Assembly (NCBI GenBank): GCA_040226215.1
Contig: JAVKFF010000015.1
Coordinates: forward strand, 1 to 41,545
Direction of reading: 5' to 3'
Length of the DNA stretch: 41,545 bases
DNA from: JAVKFF01 sp040226215
GTDB lineage: Bacteria; Pseudomonadota; Alphaproteobacteria; DSM-16000; Inquilinaceae
This document shows positions 32,073 to 40,695 of the stretch, piece after piece; within the stretch, counting starts at the first letter, position 1, and every line of letters begins with the position of its first letter. Both the position numbers and the translations under genes were made by a program. The notes below the pieces were generated by a model, which saw only the letters and a program-made list of their open reading frames with translations, searched no databases and had not been told where the DNA came from.

Positions 32073-33236
32073 TCAGGCGTTCACGACGTGCAGTTCACGC
32101 GGCATGTCGGTCAGCACCTCGTGCCCGTCGTCGGTGATCAGCACGGTCTCGGACAGGCCGACCCCGTATTCGCCGTACTCGAAGACCGCCGGCAAGAAGT
32201 GGAACACCATGCCGGGCTCGAGCAGCCGCTTCTCGCCGCCCCGGAGCATCATGGTGCGCGCCTCCGACCAGTCCGGCGGATGGGCGATGCCGATGGAGTA
32301 GCCGGCCTTGTGGCGGAACTTGTCGCCATAGCCGGCATCGTCGATCACCTTGCGGGAGGCGAGGTCGACCTGCTCCGCTGGCACGCCCGGGCGCAGATAC
32401 TCGAACCCGGCGTCGAGCGAGCGGCGGCACATATCGGTGAGATCGTGAAACAGCTTTGGCGGCTGGCCGACATAGCCGATACGCAGGTTCGCCGCGTGGT
32501 AGCGCCGGATCGCCGCGCCAATCTCGAAGTAGACGGCGTCCCCCTTCTTCACTGGATTCCCCTCGGCCATGCCGTGCGCCATAGTGTGGCGGATGCCGCT
32601 GTTGATGAGGGGCGGAAGCGCAGGATACTCGCTGCCCATGCTGAACAGGCCCTGATAGGCGGCCGCCATGAGGTCGTCCTCGGTGGCGCCCGCGCGCAGC
32701 GCGTCGAAGGCGTGTCGCATGCCCGTCGAGGCGGCCTTTCCCGCCTTGCGGCTGTAGGCCTGCTCCGCCGGCGATTTCACCAGGCGCATGGTGTCGATGA
32801 GGCCGGTGGAATCAACCCAGGTCACCTGGGGCAGCCGCTCGCGCAGTGCATCGAAATCCGCGATGGTGATATACCAGGCACTGCGATCAACGCCGATCCG
32901 CTTGTCGCTCCAGCCGCGCTCCTTGATGACCCGGACCGTGGCATCGAGATAGTGCTCGGTGTCCGGATAGGTCTCGATGTCGGGAATCCATGACGTGCCC
33001 TGGAGAACCGACTTCTCGATGAAGCGGGTCAGATGAACCGGATCGCCACCCGCAGGGACGAACAGCGCCATGAACGAGTAATAACCGATCGTGCGATAGC
33101 CACTGACGTAGAAATTATTTTCCGGCGTGTTGATCATCAGGATATCGATGCCCTTCGAGGCCATCGCATCCTGGATTTTCTTTACCCGTCCTTTGTATTC
33201 GGAAACATCGAACGGCATGTTGTAGGGCGTTGACAT
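32073..33236 (-). CDS. M24-family creatinase/ectoine-hydrolase-like enzyme (DoeA-like)
   Basis: 387 residues from ATG 33236 (MSTPYN); a GTG at 33251 lies on the ribosome binding site itself and is unlikely. An N-terminal creatinase domain (about 1-150) precedes a pita-bread domain. The usual metal residues are replaced: 'GDAVYFEIGAAIRRYHAANL' has E238 and A249 where aminopeptidases have aspartates, as in the metal-free creatinase/DoeA branch. The segment 'AGYSIGIAHPPDWSEARTMM' resembles, from memory, ectoine hydrolase DoeA. Retained are H221 ('MAHG') and E363 ('SETV'). Predicted role: hydrolytic opening of a cyclic or linear amidine such as a creatine- or ectoine-like ring. Exact substrate unknown. 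Confidence 0.85.
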   Translation of the reverse strand: MSTPYNMPFDVSEYKGRVKKIQDAMASKGIDILMINTPENNFYVSGYRTIGYYSFMALFVPAGGDPVHLTRFIEKSVLQGTSWIPDIETYPDTEHYLDATVRVIKERGWSDKRIGVDRSAWYITIADFDALRERLPQVTWVDSTGLIDTMRLVKSPAEQAYSRKAGKAASTGMRHAFDALRAGATEDDLMAAAYQGLFSMGSEYPALPPLINSGIRHTMAHGMAEGNPVKKGDAVYFEIGAAIRRYHAANLRIGYVGQPPKLFHDLTDMCRRSLDAGFEYLRPGVPAEQVDLASRKVIDDAGYGDKFRHKAGYSIGIAHPPDWSEARTMMLRGGEKRLLEPGMVFHFLPAVFEYGEYGVGLSETVLITDDGHEVLTDMPRELHVVNA

Positions 33237-33261
33237 GGTTCGTACTCTCACTCCTCTTTGA

Positions 33262-34545
33262 TTAATATCCGAATAGACGTGGCAGGCCGAGGCTTACGAT
33301 CGGCACATATGTGATGAGCAGCAGGACCGCGACGTAGATCAGAAGGAAGGGCCAGATGCGGGCTACCAGGGCCTCGATACGGACCTTGCCGGTGTCCGAA
33401 CCCAGGAACAGGGCGACGCCGACCGGTGGTGTCGCAAGCCCGATCACGAGGTTGAACGACATCATCACGCCGAAAAGCAGGGGATCGACGCCGATTTCGA
33501 TGGCCACCGGCAACAGGACCGGTACCAGGATCAGGATGGCCGCGGTCGTGTCCATCATGCAGCCGACGAAAAGCAGCAAGATGTTGATCAGCAGGAGAAG
33601 GAGGACAGGCTCGTCCGAGATGGAGAGGATCAGGCTGGCGATCTCCTGGGGCACCGCCTCTCCGGTCATCAGGTCCGAGAAGACCCGCGCCGCGCCGACG
33701 ATGAGGAAGATGAACGACGTCACCACGCCGCTGTTCAGCAGGATCGGTCCGAGGTCCCTCAGCTTGAGTTCGCGAAACACCACCAGCCCGACGATGAGGG
33801 CGTAGACGACCGCGACAGCAGCCGATTCGGTCGGGGTCATAACGCCGCCGAAGATCCCGCCGAGGATGATGACAGGCATCATCAATGAGATGGCGGCGTC
33901 CTTCGCTGTCACCGCCACGCGGCGGATCGAGAAGCGGTCGTGAACCGGGTAGTTCCGCTTGCGTGCGTGACGCCAGATGACCACCATCATGCCGATTGCG
34001 ACGATTATTCCGGGCACGATGCCGGCCAGGAACATGGCGCCGACAGAGGTACCTGCGGTGATCGCGTAGATCACCATCGTGATGCTTGGCGGAATGATTG
34101 GGCCTAGCAACGAGGCAGCTACGGTGATCGCCGTGGCGAAGTCGCGCTTGTAGCCTTCCTTCTCCATCGGCTCGATCAGCACGCGGCCGACGGCGGCGAT
34201 GTTTGCGAGAGCCGAGCCCGACATCGACGCCATCATCGCGTTCGAGACGACGTTGGCGTGGCCGAGGCCGCCGCTGATATGACCCACGACCGCCGAGGCG
34301 AAAGCGACCAGGCGCGTGGAGATGCCGCCCCGGTTCATCAGTTCACCGGCGAGAATGAAGAACGGAATGGCCATCAGCGGGAACGAGTCCATGCCGTTGA
34401 ACATGCCGATCGGCACAATGATCAAGGGCGCGGCGGCGCCGATATGCAGGGCACCAATCAGTCCGGCCAGGCCGATCGCGAAGAAGATCGGCACACCCAG
34501 CATCATCAGGCCGAGCATGGATCCGAAAAGGATGAGGGCGAGCAT
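33262..34545 (-). CDS. TRAP transporter large permease (DctM/UehC type)
   Basis: 427 residues, about 12 membrane segments. It begins 'MLALILFGSMLGLMMLGVPI' with the DctM-type 'GVPIFFAIGLAGLIG', and contains 'MDSFPLMAIPFFILAGELMN' (about 50-69), 'SAMMASMSGSA'-like 'NAMMASMSGSALANIAAVG' and 'PPSITMVIYAITAGTSVGAMF'. It uses the sodium or proton gradient to import a solute delivered by the DctP protein. 14-nt gap to the small permease gene upstream. Confidence 0.94.
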   Translation of the reverse strand: MLALILFGSMLGLMMLGVPIFFAIGLAGLIGALHIGAAAPLIIVPIGMFNGMDSFPLMAIPFFILAGELMNRGGISTRLVAFASAVVGHISGGLGHANVVSNAMMASMSGSALANIAAVGRVLIEPMEKEGYKRDFATAITVAASLLGPIIPPSITMVIYAITAGTSVGAMFLAGIVPGIIVAIGMMVVIWRHARKRNYPVHDRFSIRRVAVTAKDAAISLMMPVIILGGIFGGVMTPTESAAVAVVYALIVGLVVFRELKLRDLGPILLNSGVVTSFIFLIVGAARVFSDLMTGEAVPQEIASLILSISDEPVLLLLLINILLLFVGCMMDTTAAILILVPVLLPVAIEIGVDPLLFGVMMSFNLVIGLATPPVGVALFLGSDTGKVRIEALVARIWPFLLIYVAVLLLITYVPIVSLGLPRLFGY

Positions 34546-34559
34546 CGACCGGTGTGTCC

Positions 34560-35060
34560 TCAGCGCTGGTATTTCGAGGCCGACGGCGAAACCAGCCGCG
34601 GAGCGATCATGATCGCGATCAGATGGTAGACCATCAGCGCCGCGCCGATCGGGACCGCCGAATAGGCCCAGGCGATCGAGATGCGCAGGGCGGCGGTACG
34701 CTGTCCGGACACCTGCTGCGTCACGTCAATGCCGTACCAGACGACGACGGCGAGGAAGACGAGCATGCCCAGCTGGCCCGCGAAGATGATCGCCCTGCGG
34801 GCGCCAGGCGGCAAGGCGTTGACCATGAAGTCGACCGCGACGTGGGCGCCAAGCCGGAAGGCGATGCCACCGCCCAGCATGGACACCCAGATCATCGCAT
34901 AGCGCGCTACTTCCTCGCTCCAGACCAGGGCGTCACGCAGGAAGTAGCGGAAGATCACGCCCAGCACGACCGAGCCGACCGTGATAGACATCCCGATGAT
35001 GACCAGCAACGCGGTGACCCGCGTGATCTGGTTGTCGATCGCCTTGATCACAGCCTGCAA
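34560..35060 (-). CDS. TRAP transporter small permease (DctQ type)
   Basis: About 166 residues, four membrane segments, with the DctQ pattern 'LVWSEEVARYAMIWVSMLGG' (about 51-70) and 'GAHVAVDFMVNALP'. The frame is open to a GTG at 35102, but there is no ribosome binding site there and the first residues would be an arginine/glycine-rich string; a TTG at 35060 preceded by GGGGGG at 7 nt is preferred, with GTG 35051 as another option. Partner of DctM. Confidence 0.85.
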   Translation of the reverse strand: MQAVIKAIDNQITRVTALLVIIGMSITVGSVVLGVIFRYFLRDALVWSEEVARYAMIWVSMLGGGIAFRLGAHVAVDFMVNALPPGARRAIIFAGQLGMLVFLAVVVWYGIDVTQQVSGQRTAALRISIAWAYSAVPIGAALMVYHLIAIMIAPRLVSPSASKYQR

Positions 35061-35184
35061 AGCAATGCCCCCCGGCCGTCCGCGCCCACGCGCCTGCCGC
35101 ACTTGAGGTCAAGCGAGAGACGCGCCCGGTGACTCGCCGTTCATTGGTTCTCCGGGCGCGTTCGATCCGTTCAGCTTGTTCGGA

Positions 35185-36207
35185 TCACGGATTGGCGTAG
35201 GACGCCTGGGTGGCATCGATCGCACCGAGGATGGAATCGACCCACTCGTCGCCGATCTGCTCGCGGACCAGAGCCTCACCGGCCGGGCGCGCGAGATCCC
35301 TGAACTCTGCGTATTCCTCTGCCGTTGGGAAATACACCTCGATGCCCGCCTCGCGTAGATCTTCAAGCGCGCGCCGCTCGGCCAGGAAGGCGACGGAGCG
35401 ACCGACCGTATCGGCCAGCGCCGACGCTTCGGTGACGATGGCCTGATAGTTTTCGGGGAGCGACTGGTAGAAGTCGTCATTGATCATGGCGAAGTGGAAC
35501 GAATACAGGTGCCGATCAACGGTGAGGTAGTCCTGATGCTCAAAGAAGCGCATCGAGTAGAAGAGACCGGGAGGATTCTCCATGCCGTCGACGACGCCCT
35601 GCTGCAGCGAGGTATACACTTCCGCCCAGGCGATCGGTGTCGGGCTGGCACCCAGGGCTTCGACCATCGCCATATGTACCGGGTTCTCGCCCGTCCTGAT
35701 GCGGAGGCCGGCCAGGTCCTCCGGCGAATGCACGGGCCGCTCGCTGTTGAAAAAGCTCCGGAAACCGCTCTCGATACCACCGATAATGCGGATGCCCGTC
35801 GCCTCGCGCCAGGCCTCGCCGAACTGCTCACCGAATTCGCCGTCCATCACGTCCCAGGCGACGACGGATGATGGGAACAGGTATGGGATGCCGAACACCT
35901 GCGCAGGCTCGAAAAAGGACGGCATCGTGATCTCAGACACCAACAACATCTGATTGATACCGGTTTGCACCCGCTCCAACTGCTGGCGCTCACTGCCAGC
36001 CGAATTGGCGCCGAGGATGCGGACCTCGATGTCGCCGCCGGTCGCGGACTCGACGAACTCCTTGAAGACCGTCGCCCAGGCATGCTGACCGTCCTGCATG
36101 GTCTCGGGAACGCCGTGCGACAGCCTGATGACGTAGTCCTGGGCGCTAGCCGAGGTGGTCGCGATGAGCGCGCCGAGGATGGTCGCGGAAAGTGTCAGGT
36201 GCTTCAT
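35185..36207 (-). CDS. TRAP transporter periplasmic solute-binding protein (DctP type)
   Basis: 340 residues with a signal peptide (about 1-22, ending 'TSASAQ'). DctP features: 'VIRLSHGVPETMQDGQHAWA' (about 26-45), the conserved arginine segment 'LAGLRIRTGENPVHMAMVEA' (about 162-181) with the arginine that binds the ligand carboxylate, and 'TPIAWAEVYTSLQQGVVDGM' (about 190-209). First gene of the ten-gene minus-strand operon, with GGAAGG nine bases before ATG and operator O2 about 100 nt upstream. The ligand must carry a carboxylate; ectoine-like or keto/amino acids fit. Confidence 0.93.
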   Translation of the reverse strand: MKHLTLSATILGALIATTSASAQDYVIRLSHGVPETMQDGQHAWATVFKEFVESATGGDIEVRILGANSAGSERQQLERVQTGINQMLLVSEITMPSFFEPAQVFGIPYLFPSSVVAWDVMDGEFGEQFGEAWREATGIRIIGGIESGFRSFFNSERPVHSPEDLAGLRIRTGENPVHMAMVEALGASPTPIAWAEVYTSLQQGVVDGMENPPGLFYSMRFFEHQDYLTVDRHLYSFHFAMINDDFYQSLPENYQAIVTEASALADTVGRSVAFLAERRALEDLREAGIEVYFPTAEEYAEFRDLARPAGEALVREQIGDEWVDSILGAIDATQASYANP

Positions 36208-36304
36208 TGTCGATAACCTTCCTGTTCAACGGAGGGGAAAGGGGCACGCCGGGTTGAGCGGGATGAGCGCCTCAAGTGACGCGTGTTTACTAGTCACGCT
36301 GTTT

Positions 36305-36320
36305 TGAATAAGTGTATCCA
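36305..36320. promoter_or_regulatory. Cluster operator O2: TGAATA-AGTG-TATCCA
   Basis: Dyad with one arm mismatch in the 175-bp region between divergent TRAP (start 36207) and ridA-type (start 36383) genes. Shares the right half TATCCA and spacing with O1 and O3. Confidence 0.6.
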
Positions 36321-36382
36321 GTTATTCAGAAGGCCGCAAGCGCGATTGCGACCACTCATCTCGTGCAAGGAAGGGAACTTCG

Positions 36383-36772
36383 ATGAACAGGCCGCGCAAT
36401 CCCGCCCAAATCAAGGCGCCGCTGGGCGCCTACCATCATGCCGTGGAGGCGCCCACCGGCGCGCGAACGCTATACATTTCAGGCCAGGTGGGTGTGGATG
36501 CGGACGGGAACATTCCAGCCGATGCGCGCGGACAGCTTGAGATCGCCTGGGCGAACATCCGCGCCATCCTCGCCGAGGCCAACATGGGGATCCCCGACAT
36601 CGTCAAGGTGACGACGTTCATCACGCGGCAGGAGGATTTCGCGGTACACCCGGCGGTGCGCAACGAGATGCTCGGCGACCATCGGGCGGCGGCCACCGCC
36701 GTGGCGGTCAGCGCGCTGGCGACGCCGGAGCTTCTCGTCGAGGTCGATGTCATCGCAGCGGCCTCGCCATGA
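36383..36772 (+). CDS. RidA/YjgF-family imine deaminase
   Basis: 129 residues, the usual RidA length. Landmarks are 'LYISGQVGVDADGN' (about 30-43) and 'PELLVEVDVIAAAS' near the C-terminus. The conserved arginine of true RidA ('ARxA/RxxV') is not evident: the segment reads 'RAAATAVAVSALATPELLVE', so this is probably an archetype-other member of the superfamily. Expected role is hydrolysis of an enamine/imine or an acyl enamine intermediate produced by the cluster. Its stop overlaps the next gene by 4 nt. Confidence 0.9.
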   Translation: MNRPRNPAQIKAPLGAYHHAVEAPTGARTLYISGQVGVDADGNIPADARGQLEIAWANIRAILAEANMGIPDIVKVTTFITRQEDFAVHPAVRNEMLGDHRAAATAVAVSALATPELLVEVDVIAAASP

Positions 36773-37746
36773 AGGCGGCGGTCATCGAACGGCAGGGCGG
36801 GCTTGAGCAACTCGTCGTTCGGGCGTGGCCGGACCCGGAGATCCGTCCCGGCGATGTCCTGTTGCGGGTTCGTGCCTGCGGTCTCAATCACCTCGACATT
36901 TTCGTGCGGCGGGGCATGCCGGGCTTTCCTGTCCCCATGCCCTTCATCTCCGGCGGTGACATCGCCGGAGAAGTCGAGGCGGTCGGTGCCGATGTGACGG
37001 GGGTCGAAGTCGGCGATCGGGTGGCGGTAAATCCCGTGACCAGCGACGGTATGATGGGGGAGGAGATCCCCGGCGGGATGGCCGAGTATGTGCGTGTGCC
37101 CGCTGAGAACCTCATTCCCATCGCGCGCGCGATCTCATTCGCGACCGCGGCAGCAGTGCCCATAGCCTACGGCACGGCGATGCGGATGCTCACCACGATC
37201 GGCTCGCTTCAGGCGGGAGAGACCGTCCTTATCCTCGGCGCGTCGGGAGGCGTGGGAATTGCCTCGGTGCAGATTGCCAAGATGATCGGGGCTACCGTCT
37301 ACGCAGCCGCGGGAGGCGCGGAGAAATGCAAGCGGCTCGAGGAGATCGGCGCCGATCACGCGATCGACTACCAGAGCGAGGATTTTAGCCGCACGGCCTG
37401 GGGGCTGAGCGGCAAGCGCGGGGTCGACGTTGCCGTCAACTTCACGGGCGGCGATACCTGGATACCGACCTTGCGCGCTCTGCGGCCTCGCGGACGGCTG
37501 CTGACCTGTGGCGCGACTGCCGGCCATCATCCGGACGAAGACCTGCGCTTCATCTGGGTGCGTGAGTTGCAGGTGCTCGGGTCGAACAGCTACAGCCAGG
37601 AAGACATCGCGCGGTCGCTTGCACTTGTCGCCGAAGGTAAGCTGTCGCCTGTGATTAGCCACCGCCTTCCGCTGAGCGAGGCGCGGGAAGCCGAGCGGCT
37701 GTTGGAAGATCGTCAGGTGTTTGGCAAGATCGTGCTCGAGCCCTAG
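36769..37746 (+). CDS. Quinone-oxidoreductase-like MDR/zinc-type alcohol dehydrogenase
   Basis: 325 residues. GroES-like N-terminal domain (about 1-125, 'LRVRACGLNHLDIFVRRG', 'ISGGDIAGEVEAVGADV') and NADPH-binding Rossmann domain ('LILGASGGVGIASVQIAKMI', about 152-171). No cysteine-rich structural zinc lobe is present, so it is the QOR/crotonyl-CoA-reductase-like branch rather than a classical zinc ADH. It could reduce an enone or oxidise an alcohol intermediate. Translationally coupled to the RidA gene; its stop overlaps the stop of the convergent CoA ligase gene. Confidence 0.88.
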   Translation: MKAAVIERQGGLEQLVVRAWPDPEIRPGDVLLRVRACGLNHLDIFVRRGMPGFPVPMPFISGGDIAGEVEAVGADVTGVEVGDRVAVNPVTSDGMMGEEIPGGMAEYVRVPAENLIPIARAISFATAAAVPIAYGTAMRMLTTIGSLQAGETVLILGASGGVGIASVQIAKMIGATVYAAAGGAEKCKRLEEIGADHAIDYQSEDFSRTAWGLSGKRGVDVAVNFTGGDTWIPTLRALRPRGRLLTCGATAGHHPDEDLRFIWVRELQVLGSNSYSQEDIARSLALVAEGKLSPVISHRLPLSEAREAERLLEDRQVFGKIVLEP

Positions 37747-37755
37747 GCACTAGGG
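37741..37755. terminator. Perfect hairpin CCCTAG-GCA-CTAGGG over two convergent stop codons
   Basis: A 6+3+6 perfect inverted repeat spans the TAG of the MDR gene (37744-37746) and the TAG of the CoA ligase gene (37745-37743). It may help bidirectional termination, but there is no T-tract on either side, so intrinsic termination is uncertain. Confidence 0.3.
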
Positions 37756-39278
37756 GCATCGAAATGGCGGCGCACCGCGCCCCGATCGGGTTTGCCCGCG
37801 CTGTTGAGCGGCAACTCGCCAACGATGGCGATCTTCCGGGGATGCGCGAAGGCTGGTCCGATCGACAGGGCGAAACGGCGCAGCTCGTCCTCGCTGGTCT
37901 GATGCCCCGTTTTCAGCAGCACCATCGCGGCGGGCACGTAGGTCTTGACCGCGTGCGGGATCGGCACGACGACGGCATCGCGCACGGCCGGATGCTGCAG
38001 CAGGACCGACTCGACCTCTCTGGGATAGATGTTCTCGCCGCCACAGGAGAACATGTCGTCGACTCGACCGACGAAGAACAGATGACCGTCGTCGTCGCGC
38101 CTGAAGATGTCGCCGGTGCGCAGCCAGCCATCGACCAGTCTCTCGGCGTCAAGATCGGGCCGGTTGTGATAGCCACGCAGCACGGCCGGGCTGCGGACCC
38201 AGAGCTCGCCCTGGCGCGCGTCGTCCTTCCCGTCCGCGCCCACCAGCCTGACGCCGGTTTCGGGCGCGGCAACGCCGCAGCTTCCCCGCTTCATCGGACT
38301 GCCATCGACGGGGGATCGGATCGGGCCGCCACCTTCGGTGAGGCCATAGGCCTCGACCACCTTGGTGTGCGGCCATCGGCGGTCGAGTTCCGCCAGCAGC
38401 GCGTCGGAGACCATCGCCGATCCGACATAGATCCGCTCCAGGGCGCTGAAGTCGAGACTGTCGAGCAGGTTCTCCTGCTGCAGCGCCAGAATGAAGATCG
38501 CCGGCACGCCGGAAACGAAGGTGCAGCGATACTCGGCCAGCGCCTGGAGGAAGCGGCGCGGCTCGAAATCCTGCTGGAGGACGAACGACCCGCCCACGTT
38601 GAGCATGGGCTTGACGATGCCGCGCATGGCGTTCTTGTGCACCATTGGCACCGCGACCAATGCCCGCTCCTCGGGGCGGGCCGGCCAGTAGCGCTGGTTC
38701 TGGGCGATCGACCAGAGCATGCCCTCATGCGTCAGAAGAACGCCCTTGGGGCGACCGGTCGACCCGGCCGTATAGGGCTGGAAGGCGATCGCCCCTGGCT
38801 CGGGTTCGACGGGTTCGGCCGCCGCCGGTGCCGCGGCGAGCAGGGCCTCGTAGTCCTGCCAGCCCTCGACGCCGGCACCGAGCGCAATGCGCCGGTCGCC
38901 GCCGAAGACGTTCATCCAGGGCGAGACTCCCGGGCGCTCGGCCGCGTCGACGATCAACGCCACCGCGCCGGAATCCTCCGCGATGAAGCGGCGCACCTCA
39001 TCCGACAGGCGCGGATTGATCAGGACCGGGATCGCGCCGCTCCTCATGGTGCCGAAGAAGGCCTCGAGGTATTCGGTGCGGTTGCCGATCTGCAGAGCGA
39101 TACGGTCGCCCGGACGCAGGCCAATCTGCTGCAGCGCCGCCGCCAGACGCTCCGTGCGCGCTTCCAGTGTCGCGTAGTCGACCGACCGTCCGTCGACGGC
39201 GAGATCGATCAGCGCGACCCGCTCCGGCGTGCGCTTTGCCTGGTCGCTGAAGAATCTTCCAAGGTTTCTGCTGGTCAT
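37743..39278 (-). CDS. AMP-dependent acyl-CoA ligase (second)
   Basis: 511 residues. Motifs: 'YTAGSTGRPKGVLLTHEG' (about 172-189), 'EAYGLTEGGGPI' (about 311-322), 'GWLRTGDIFRRDDDG' (about 386-400) and the hinge/anchor 'CGGENIYPREVESVL' (about 415-429). It should form an acyl-CoA from a carboxylate generated in the nitrogen-compound pathway. It is only distantly related to the ligase at 489-2051. Divergent from the ArgE-like gene across operator O3. Confidence 0.9.
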   Translation of the reverse strand: MTSRNLGRFFSDQAKRTPERVALIDLAVDGRSVDYATLEARTERLAAALQQIGLRPGDRIALQIGNRTEYLEAFFGTMRSGAIPVLINPRLSDEVRRFIAEDSGAVALIVDAAERPGVSPWMNVFGGDRRIALGAGVEGWQDYEALLAAAPAAAEPVEPEPGAIAFQPYTAGSTGRPKGVLLTHEGMLWSIAQNQRYWPARPEERALVAVPMVHKNAMRGIVKPMLNVGGSFVLQQDFEPRRFLQALAEYRCTFVSGVPAIFILALQQENLLDSLDFSALERIYVGSAMVSDALLAELDRRWPHTKVVEAYGLTEGGGPIRSPVDGSPMKRGSCGVAAPETGVRLVGADGKDDARQGELWVRSPAVLRGYHNRPDLDAERLVDGWLRTGDIFRRDDDGHLFFVGRVDDMFSCGGENIYPREVESVLLQHPAVRDAVVVPIPHAVKTYVPAAMVLLKTGHQTSEDELRRFALSIGPAFAHPRKIAIVGELPLNSAGKPDRGAVRRHFDAPSA

Positions 39279-39313
39279 GATCCAACTGTCCGGGCCGTCA
39301 TTGTTTGAATTGT

Positions 39314-39329
39314 TGGATAATTGTATCCA
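39314..39329. promoter_or_regulatory. Cluster operator O3: perfect dyad TGGATA-ATTG-TATCCA
   Basis: Perfect 6+4+6 inverted repeat in the 171-bp divergent region between the CoA ligase (start 39278) and argE-like (start 39450) genes. It is the best copy of the repeated dyad and gives the consensus for O1 and O2. Confidence 0.65.
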
Positions 39330-39449
39330 GACTGGCTATGGATGTCTGCCTATTCCGCGCGGAACCGTCCAACTGGCTGGCACGATGTGGTTTCACCAGC
39401 GATCAAGGGAGCTTCGCGCCACACGCTCACAACGCCAGAGGGTCATGCG

Positions 39450-40631
39450 GTGACTCAATCCCTTCCAGACCGGCTGAACGAAGCGGTCGCCGTGCTCGAT
39501 CGGTTGGTTGGATTCCCGACCATCTCCACGGACTCCAATCTCGCCCTGGTCGACTATGTGGTGGACTATCTCGGTAGGCAGGACGTGGCCTGTCACATCA
39601 CCCGCGATGCGGGCGGCGGAAAGGCCAACATCCTGGCAATGATCGGCCCGGCACAGACCGGTGGCCTGGTGCTATCCGGGCATACTGACGTCGTGCCGGT
39701 CGCAGACCAGCCCTGGACCACCAATCCCTTCGTGCTGCACGAGGTGGACGGGCGTCTGTACGGCCGTGGAAGCGCCGACATGAAGGGCTTTATCGCCTGC
39801 GCCTTGGCGAGTGTTCCGGCGATGCGCGCACACCGCCTCGAGCGCCCGATCATGCTGTCCTTCTCGTATGACGAAGAGATCGGCTGCAATGGTGTGCACC
39901 AGGTGATCGACACGCTGGGAAAGGCGGTCCCGAAGCCGGACCTGTGCATCGTGGGCGAGCCCTCGGGCATGCGCATCATCAACGCCCACAAGGGGGTGCG
40001 CCTGTTCTCGACGGTGTTCAGGGGGGCCGACTGCCATTCCAGCGATCCTCGCGCCGGCGCCAGCGCTGTGCACGCCGCGGTCGCGGTGCTGGCCGAACTG
40101 CTGGCGATGGAGGATGAGCTTCGCCAGCGTGGGGATAGCGTGCTGTCGCTACCCGTCGGTTTCGATCCGCCCTACAGCACCTTGAACATCGGTCGCGTGG
40201 TCGGCGGTACGACAACAAACATTCTTGCGCGGGAGTGCCGAGTAGACTGGGAGCTGCGACTTCTGCCGGGGCAGGACGTGGATGAGGTGCCCAAACGAAT
40301 CGAACGCTTGGTGAATGAGAAGATCCGGCCACAGCTTCAGGCCGTGGATCCAGGATGCACGGTGGAGACGGAGATGCTTTGCGATGTGCCGCCACTTGCA
40401 CCGGAACGCGATCCCCGCGCGGAACAGTTGAGCAAGCGACTGACAAGGAGCAATGCGACCGAGACCGTTTCGTTCGGATCGGAAGCCGGACTCTTTCAGC
40501 GTGCGGGTCTTTCGACAGTGATCTGTGGCCCAGGAGAGATCTCGGTGGCTCATAAACCCGATGAGTACGTCACCCGTGACCAGATTGCGCTGTGTCTTAG
40601 ATTCCTTGATCGCCTTGTTCAGTCCTCATAA
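39450..40631 (+). CDS. Acetylornithine deacetylase-type M20 deacylase (ArgE-like)
   Basis: 393 residues from GTG 39450, which has GAGGG 7-8 nt upstream; the frame is open back to a TTG at 39321 inside operator O3, so that start is unlikely. Canonical two-zinc ligands are present: 'LVLSGHTDVVP' (H, D), 'YGRGSADMKGF' (bridging D), 'SYDEEIGCNG' (EE), 'IVGEPSGM' (E), and 'FGSEAGLFQRAGLS' near the C-terminus. It hydrolyses an N2-acyl (acetyl, formyl or similar) amino acid. Given its position, the substrate is probably an N-acylated diamino acid released by ring opening rather than acetylornithine of arginine biosynthesis. Confidence 0.9.
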   Translation: MTQSLPDRLNEAVAVLDRLVGFPTISTDSNLALVDYVVDYLGRQDVACHITRDAGGGKANILAMIGPAQTGGLVLSGHTDVVPVADQPWTTNPFVLHEVDGRLYGRGSADMKGFIACALASVPAMRAHRLERPIMLSFSYDEEIGCNGVHQVIDTLGKAVPKPDLCIVGEPSGMRIINAHKGVRLFSTVFRGADCHSSDPRAGASAVHAAVAVLAELLAMEDELRQRGDSVLSLPVGFDPPYSTLNIGRVVGGTTTNILARECRVDWELRLLPGQDVDEVPKRIERLVNEKIRPQLQAVDPGCTVETEMLCDVPPLAPERDPRAEQLSKRLTRSNATETVSFGSEAGLFQRAGLSTVICGPGEISVAHKPDEYVTRDQIALCLRFLDRLVQSS

Positions 40632-40695
40632 ATGCGTGCATCGACGATCTCCCATCCGACCGATCTTCTGCGCCTCGGAGGAGAGCGAGGGTCAT

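Noticed and set aside
19115..36207. A standard ectoine degradation cluster
   Set aside because: EutA-like, EutC-like, DoeA-like and TRAP genes are present, but DoeB, the DoeC/DoeD pair, EutB and the AsnC regulator are not seen, and Mo-hydroxylase and carbamoylase genes are not part of that pathway.
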